Origin: JBAXAM01 sp964565935
Lineage (GTDB): Bacteria > Pseudomonadota > Gammaproteobacteria > UBA9339
Length of the DNA stretch: 29,423 bases
Assembly: GCA_964565935.1 (NCBI GenBank)
Contig: CAZMGW010000014.1
Coordinates: 1 to 29,423, forward strand
Direction: 5' to 3'
In this document: one piece after another, positions 25,240 to 29,423 of the stretch
How positions within the stretch are numbered: position 1 is the first letter of the stretch
Layout: each line of letters begins with the position of its first letter
Translations under genes and position numbers: made by a program
The notes under the pieces: model-generated
What the model was told of the DNA's origin: nothing
The model's database searches: none
What the model saw: the letters and a program-made list of their open reading frames with translations, nothing else

Positions 25240-26245
25240 GCCTGGAAAAATATTAGTTACTGGGTCTGCGGGTTTTATCGGCAGCAATTTTGTGCGTTTT
25301 TTATTGAAGGCTGATCGAGAGGTTGAAATAATCAGTCTTGATAAATTAACTTATGCTGGTAACAAAAAAAATCTCGATAACTTGCCGGATGATTTTCGCC
25401 ATGTTTTTATCCAAGGCGATATTTGCGATAGGTTGCTAGTGGATAAGCTATTACGTGATCATGGCATCGATACGGTTGTGCATTTTGCTGCTGAGAGCCA
25501 CGTTGATCGATCGATTACAGGGCCGGCTGACTTTGTCCAAACCAATATTGTTGGAACTTTCGCCCTCCTAGAATCAGCGCGCGTTTTTTGGCTTGAAGAA
25601 AAAAAGCCGGACCAAATTCAATGTCGTTTTCATCACATATCTACCGATGAGGTTTATGGTGAGCTGGGGCCAGATGATCAGCTCTTTACCGAAAACTCTC
25701 CATACAAACCAAGCTCTCCATATTCCGCTTCAAAGGCGGCGTCAGATCATTTGGTGCGCTCCTATTTTCGTACTTACAACTTGCCAATGACAATTTCTAA
25801 TTGTTCGAACAATTACGGGCCATATCAGCACGCTGAAAAATTGATTCCAACCGTGATCAGGTGCTGTTTAGAGCAAAAACCGATTCCAGTTTATGGCAAC
25901 GGTTCTAATGTTCGTGATTGGCTCTATGTTGAAGACCATTGCGCGGCGGTTTGGAAAATTCTGCAGCAAGGAAAAGTTGGCGAGACTTACAACGTTGGTG
26001 GGGATTGCGAAAAGGATAATTTATCGTTGGTTAAAATGATTTGTGCGATTATGGACAAAAAAAGGCCCGCCGATAAAAAGCATGAAAGCCTGATCTCTTT
26101 TGTTACAGATCGTCCTGGACATGATTGGCGGTATGCTATTGATGCCAGAAAAATTAAAGAACAGCTATTATGGAAGCAAAGTTGTAGCATTGATGAAGGA
26201 TTGAATAAAACTGTTGATTATTATTTGAAAAATAATAGTGTTTAA
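25226..26245 (+). CDS. rmlB: dTDP-glucose 4,6-dehydratase
   Basis: Converts dTDP-glucose to dTDP-4-keto-6-deoxyglucose, an NAD+-dependent short-chain dehydrogenase. The 339-residue protein has the Rossmann motif ILVTGSAGFIGSNFVRF, HFAAESHVDRSI, the STDEVYGELG active-site acids (residues 139-147), the catalytic pair Tyr166 and Lys170 in YSASKAASDHLVRSY, and NCSNNYGPYQHAEKLIP plus VYGNGSNVRDWLYVEDH. It is about 15 residues shorter than the Escherichia coli enzyme at the C-terminus. It is the last gene of the cluster; no rmlC or rmlD follows, so its keto-sugar product must feed another branch or genes elsewhere. Confidence 0.96.
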   Translation: MSIYKPGKILVTGSAGFIGSNFVRFLLKADREVEIISLDKLTYAGNKKNLDNLPDDFRHVFIQGDICDRLLVDKLLRDHGIDTVVHFAAESHVDRSITGPADFVQTNIVGTFALLESARVFWLEEKKPDQIQCRFHHISTDEVYGELGPDDQLFTENSPYKPSSPYSASKAASDHLVRSYFRTYNLPMTISNCSNNYGPYQHAEKLIPTVIRCCLEQKPIPVYGNGSNVRDWLYVEDHCAAVWKILQQGKVGETYNVGGDCEKDNLSLVKMICAIMDKKRPADKKHESLISFVTDRPGHDWRYAIDARKIKEQLLWKQSCSIDEGLNKTVDYYLKNNSV

Positions 26246-26265
26246 AAAAATATTTTTGTTATAAT
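26238..26265 (+). promoter_or_regulatory. Probable promoter for bamD
   Basis: A perfect TATAAT lies at 26260-26265, with a weak GTGTTT at 26238-26243 sixteen bases before it. It lies between the rmlB stop and the bamD ATG and would give a leader of about 25 bases. No clear terminator for the polysaccharide operon precedes it. Confidence 0.45.
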
Positions 26266-26296
26266 TGATAAAACAAACTCATCTTTTTGTAACCAT

Positions 26297-27046
26297 ATGA
26301 ATATATCGAAAACTTTGCTTATTTGTGCTGGTGTTTTAATGCTAACTGCCTGCGCCACCAAAGATTACAGCGCAGAATCTTTAAAACACTACACCGCCAA
26401 ACAATTATTAACAACTGGTGAGCAAGCTCTTGCCAAGCACAACTACAAAGATTCAATAAAATATTTAGAGGCAATTGATGCGCTTTATCCATTTGATCCT
26501 GAGGCCAAGCAAAGTCAGATAGATGTAATTTACGCATATTATAAAGCAGAAGACTATGCTTCTGCGCTTGGTGCGGCTGATCGTTATATTCATCTGTATC
26601 CTTCTGGGGAGCATACCGATTATGCATACTACGTAAAAGGGTTGGTTAACTTTGAGAAAGATCGCACATGGTTGCAAAGAATTCACCCAACGCATGCGGA
26701 AGAGCTCGATCTTTCCACCCTGCAAGACTCTTTTGTTGATTTTGAAACGCTAATTAAGCTATTCCCGAAAAGCGTTTATGCCAAAGATGCAGAAAAACGC
26801 ATGTTGCATATTCGGGATTTATTAGCAAGCCGCGAACTTCAAACTGCTAAATTCTATTTTGATCGTAAGGCCTACATCGCCGCTGCCAATCGCGCCAGTT
26901 ACATTATTAAACACCTAGAAGGAGCCCCGCAGGTATTGGACGCCCTTAAAATCATGTTTAAATCTTACCGTGCCTTGGGTGCTGAAAAGCAGGCGAACGA
27001 TGTTTTGCGGATTTTACAGATGAATTTTCCCAAAGAGCACGTTTGA
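26297..27046 (+). CDS. bamD: Outer membrane protein assembly factor BamD
   Basis: Essential lipoprotein of the BAM complex that inserts beta-barrels into the outer membrane. The 249-residue precursor has a lipoprotein signal with LTAC (Cys19) followed by TKDYSAES. Tetratricopeptide-type helices include TAKQLLTTGEQALAKHNY, YLEAIDALYPFDPEAKQSQ, YAYYKAEDYASALGAADRYI, YAYYVKGLVNFEKDR and FETLIKLFPKSVYAKDAEKR, the typical BamD order. It stands just after the sugar cluster. Its product is needed for the barrels encoded elsewhere in this window. Confidence 0.95.
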   Translation: MNISKTLLICAGVLMLTACATKDYSAESLKHYTAKQLLTTGEQALAKHNYKDSIKYLEAIDALYPFDPEAKQSQIDVIYAYYKAEDYASALGAADRYIHLYPSGEHTDYAYYVKGLVNFEKDRTWLQRIHPTHAEELDLSTLQDSFVDFETLIKLFPKSVYAKDAEKRMLHIRDLLASRELQTAKFYFDRKAYIAAANRASYIIKHLEGAPQVLDALKIMFKSYRALGAEKQANDVLRILQMNFPKEHV

Positions 27047-27183
27047 TTTTATAGGCAATATCGCTTCCATTTAAGCATTTCTTAGATCGGTTTTCTTTTC
27101 TTCTTTTCCTAATATTTTTTTTCAGCCCCATCTTCTGGGCGCGATTTCTTTAATTTTCTGCTAATAAAGTACTATTTACTGTA

Positions 27184-27212
27184 TTGACCATAAAAAAATA
27201 ATACTATATGGT
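27184..27212 (+). promoter_or_regulatory. Probable promoter for the LuxR-type gene
   Basis: TTGACC (27184-27189) and TATGGT (27207-27212) are 17 bases apart. Transcription would start near 27219. Confidence 0.5.
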
Positions 27213-27314
27213 ACAAAAATCTAACGTAGGAGACGAAATTATAAACAAAAAATGAGCAACGCATGGCGGCTATTATTCATTTTTACAACGAAAACCATTA
27301 CAAGCGGAGACGCC

Positions 27315-27698
27315 ATGCTTTGGAACGATGTTATAAAAGAGGTAATGAAAAGAAAAGCCAATGGACAAAAAACCAATTTATTAAGCGATGAGGATTCAGA
27401 GGACGCTTATGCCAAAACAAAAGAAAATAAACGTAATAGGACAAGACACCTTGCTGCATATGGGTTAGGGGAGCAATATGGAACAATCTATTTTACAAAA
27501 AGAGAAGCAGAATGCATGGTGTTGTTATTAAAAGGCAAAACAATCAATGGAGTAGCAACAATATTGAAGCTTTCACCTCGAACAGTCGAGTACTATATAA
27601 AAAACATGAAAACCAAAGTTGGTTGCCGCACCAAATTTGAGTTGATTGACCTGGTATATGCCAGTGATTTTATAAAAAATGCAGGGTTTCAGGTTTAA
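27315..27698 (+). CDS. Solo LuxR-type HTH DNA-binding protein
   Basis: The C-terminal half is a LuxR/FixJ-type four-helix domain: FTKREAECMVLLLKGKTING, then VATILKLSPRTVEYYIKNMK and TKVGCRTKFELIDLV, with the recognition helix in SPRTVEYYIKNMK. There is no receiver or autoinducer-binding domain before it; the N-terminal part is short, charged and probably helical (DVIKEVMKRKANGQ). The ATG at 27315 has GGAG five bases upstream (127 residues). A longer frame from ATG 27252 (148 residues) is possible but its nearest GGAG is about 19 bases away. Such short LuxR proteins are frequent in Legionella and Coxiella relatives. The regulated genes are unknown; the adjacent adhesin-like gene is one candidate. 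Confidence 0.8.
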   Translation: MLWNDVIKEVMKRKANGQKTNLLSDEDSEDAYAKTKENKRNRTRHLAAYGLGEQYGTIYFTKREAECMVLLLKGKTINGVATILKLSPRTVEYYIKNMKTKVGCRTKFELIDLVYASDFIKNAGFQV

Positions 27699-28145
27699 TG
27701 GGCGCAAACCCCCCAATATTTTGTATTATAAGCCATAATGATAGTGTGCTGGTGTGATTTCTCTCGCTTAACAATACAATTAAAATTTATTACACGCGGC
27801 AAGTCCAGCTACTTTGCAAGTAGCTTGGTAAGCCGCGCTACAAAAAAAGGGTGGCTGCGCCCCCTATCCTGCGATCGAGCTCGATATTCATACCCCGGGC
27901 GAAGTCTAGCCTTGATTTAAACGGATGACTCGAAATTAGTTCGGTTCCACCCCTTTTCCATTTTTTATAGTCGCAAAAGGTTTGTTTTTCGAATCAATCA
28001 CGCCTCTTCCACATAACCAATTGTATTAAAAGCATTTTTTCTGAGATCCCATAAACATTATTTAAGGTTTCCTTAATAATCGCCTGCTAAGTTTTATTAA
28101 GAGCGTCTTTGCGGTGGTACCGAGCGCATGGAGGCATGGCTAATT
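27699..28145. other. Intergenic region with structured hairpins, no gene
   Basis: About 447 bases without a convincing gene. It holds a strong compound hairpin at 27795-27837: outer stem CGCGGC/GCCGCG, inner stem AGCTACTT/AAGTAGCT with a three-base loop. A second GC-rich hairpin (GGGTGGC with GCCCCC) follows near 27850, and a 12-base palindrome ATCGAGCTCGAT lies near 27876. The first could end the LuxR-type transcript, but it has no T run. The rest is AT-rich and looks like the leader of the downstream adhesin. It may be a degraded repeat element; the two explanations cannot be separated from sequence alone. Confidence 0.5.
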
Positions 28146-29423
28146 ATGAGGAAACCAATCACAAAAAAATTAACACTCATTATATCCGCTCTTTTGATTG
28201 TAAGCGGTGGGATTGGTTTGGTTAAAACATTTATAAATTCGGAACATAAATCTGATACTTCAGATACAACGAACCGAACACAAAACGGTACAAAGGAAAG
28301 GGCGCTAATAGTTGCTTCGTCTACTGAAATTCTGGATACATCTTCAGATAAAAGACCTTTAATTAAAAAACTCGATGAATTGCCATCAGCCGTATCTAAA
28401 AGTGCTATCACCATAAAAATAGCTGAGAGCCATTACCAACCTTATGTCCAACTTGGTGGCTCGTTTTTTTCGCGTGCGGGCAAAACCAGTGGCATGGCAA
28501 CTACTGATCTGCTTATACCAATTTGGCAAAACAATCTTACTGATTTGGTTTTCGCTGATTTAAGACTTAACGATCGCTCGGATGTTCCTTTTGAGGGAAA
28601 CATGCATTTGGGATATCGCCATTTATCCCCAGAGAGCCAACAGATGTTCGGAGTTTATGTCGCCTTCGATCGCAAAAAAACCAAGACAAAAAACTACTTC
28701 AATCAGCTCACCTTTGGCGGTGAATATTGGCATAAAAATTGGTTTTTTGGTGGAAATATTTATCGACCTATTGGCAACACCACCAGAAAGATTGATGAAA
28801 GTAATGAGGAGGTAATTAGTGGCGGCAGCATCAGTACAATCAAGAAAATGACTAATGAAAAAGCGTTGCCTGGTGTCGACGGCGAAGTTGGTTATGAATT
28901 TAAAGAGGGTTTAGTTGGTTACGTCGGAGGATATTATTTCGGTGCCAGCGATGTAAATACCGTTTGTGGCCCAAGAGCTCGACTAGCTTATGATTTATCT
29001 TTGGATAACGGTAAAAGAATTCTAGGAATATTTGACAAGGTTGGGTTAGAAGTAGGTGTACAAAAGGACAAGGTCAGAGGTACAGTCGTTTATTTAAGCG
29101 CCAATGTTAGAATCGGTTGGTTGCCACAGAAACAGACAGTTCTGCAGGGCGTTTCCAGACATATGGTTGATCCCGTACGCCGAGATATCGATATTGTTAC
29201 TGGAACAGAGCAGCGGCAAGATGTTCAGCGAAGACAGCAGCCACCAGCAGCGCCAGCCCCAGCTCCAGTACCAGCCCCAGACTCTGATTCTAGTGATGAT
29301 ACTGTTTCTAGCGCTGGCGCTACTGATGGTTCTGATTCTAGTTCCGATGATGAAGACGATTATGTTCATATGGATTTAGGACCATCAGTTTTATCGGGCA
29401 AAAAACGCGTCTTTGAGGATGAT
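28146..29423 (+). CDS. Inverse autotransporter (intimin/invasin-type) beta-barrel protein, 3' end outside window
   Basis: The frame is open to the right edge, 426 codons so far. ATG 28146 has GGAGG 11 bases upstream; an in-frame ATG at 28128 is possible. An N-terminal hydrophobic segment (LTLIISALLIVSGGIGLV) is a signal or anchor. About residues 98-330 match an inverse-autotransporter barrel: PYVQLGGSFF, TTDLLIPIWQNN, FADLRLND, NMHLGYRHLSP, NQLTFGGEYW, FFGGNIYRPIG, VGYVGGYYFGAS. The region after it is proline-alanine rich (PAPAPVPAP), then Asp/Ser rich (DSDSSDDTVSS, SSSDDEDD), where a passenger would be expected to begin in the family. The family anchors adhesins in the outer membrane. How the protein ends is not visible. 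Confidence 0.75.
   Translation, partial: MRKPITKKLTLIISALLIVSGGIGLVKTFINSEHKSDTSDTTNRTQNGTKERALIVASSTEILDTSSDKRPLIKKLDELPSAVSKSAITIKIAESHYQPYVQLGGSFFSRAGKTSGMATTDLLIPIWQNNLTDLVFADLRLNDRSDVPFEGNMHLGYRHLSPESQQMFGVYVAFDRKKTKTKNYFNQLTFGGEYWHKNWFFGGNIYRPIGNTTRKIDESNEEVISGGSISTIKKMTNEKALPGVDGEVGYEFKEGLVGYVGGYYFGASDVNTVCGPRARLAYDLSLDNGKRILGIFDKVGLEVGVQKDKVRGTVVYLSANVRIGWLPQKQTVLQGVSRHMVDPVRRDIDIVTGTEQRQDVQRRQQPPAAPAPAPVPAPDSDSSDDTVSSAGATDGSDSSSDDEDDYVHMDLGPSVLSGKKRVFEDD

Noticed and set aside
27870..27905. Cloning-vector polylinker contamination (GAGCTC and CCCGGG sites close together)
   Set aside because: Order and spacing do not match a polylinker and the flanking sequence is continuous with the locus.
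27738..27920. 60-codon plus-strand frame between the LuxR-type gene and the adhesin gene
   Set aside because: It runs straight through two hairpins, has odd composition and no ribosome binding site; judged non-coding.
28097..28414. Minus-strand frame opposite the start of the adhesin gene
   Set aside because: The plus-strand frame has a ribosome binding site, signal segment and a barrel pattern; the minus frame is a shadow.
29094..29379. Frames opposite or overlapping the 3' end of the adhesin gene
   Set aside because: They arise from low-complexity Pro/Ser/Asp codons; the adhesin frame continues open to the edge.
1..29423. CRISPR array or other regularly spaced repeats
   Set aside because: The only repeats seen are one tandem duplication and one inverted repeat; no spacer structure and no cas genes.

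Overview
The window reads as a stretch of chromosome from a low-to-moderate G+C gammaproteobacterium. The strongest taxonomic clue is the minus-strand gmk-rpoZ-spoT-recG order, which is the gammaproteobacterial arrangement with trmH missing. LPS heptosyltransferases, BamD, small OmpA-like barrels and an inverse-autotransporter adhesin show a Gram-negative envelope. The overall look (AT-rich, short operons, a solo LuxR-type HTH protein, an intimin-like barrel, a possible branched deoxysugar O-antigen) suggests a Legionellales/Coxiellales-type host-associated bacterium; that placement is inference.

Layout. (1) Positions 1-911: the end of a CusA/CzcA-type metal RND pump and a lipoprotein. This part is visibly more G+C rich than the rest and abuts the 3' end of a tRNA-Arg(TCG), as expected for an island inserted at a tRNA. 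(2) 1048-2571: a secreted repeat protein of unknown function and uridine kinase. (3) 2586-5819, minus strand: waaF-waaC-symporter, an LPS inner-core heptosyltransferase operon with a transporter at its end. (4) 5886-7324, minus: two small outer-membrane beta-barrel genes, each with a recognisable promoter and terminator. (5) 7491-12813, minus: gmk-rpoZ-spoT-recG, for nucleotide metabolism, RNA polymerase omega, the stringent response and fork rescue. (6) 12876-16517, plus: radA, a large inverted-repeat element, then glyA-nrdR-nusB. (7) 16531-26245, plus: a surface-polysaccharide cluster directly downstream of nusB, with very short gaps or overlaps throughout. It encodes a GT-C membrane glycosyltransferase, a methyltransferase, an internally deleted gmd remnant, a GT2 glycosyltransferase, a sugar C-methyltransferase, a GNAT acetyltransferase, a DegT aminotransferase, a UPF0104 membrane protein, rmlA and rmlB. 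(8) 26297-29423: bamD, a LuxR-type HTH protein, a structured intergenic region and an inverse autotransporter that runs off the window end.

How the genes fit together: RmlA and RmlB would make dTDP-4-keto-6-deoxyglucose. The C-methyltransferase, aminotransferase and acetyltransferase look like tailoring enzymes for a C-methylated and/or 4-N-acylated 6-deoxysugar, and the two glycosyltransferases could place sugars on a lipid carrier. rmlC and rmlD are absent, so rhamnose is not made from this cluster alone. The most notable structural events are the in-frame internal deletion of gmd, a perfect 139-bp tandem duplication at the aminotransferase/UPF0104 junction, and a 28-bp perfect inverted repeat between radA and glyA. 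No clear new multi-gene defence or mobile system was found.
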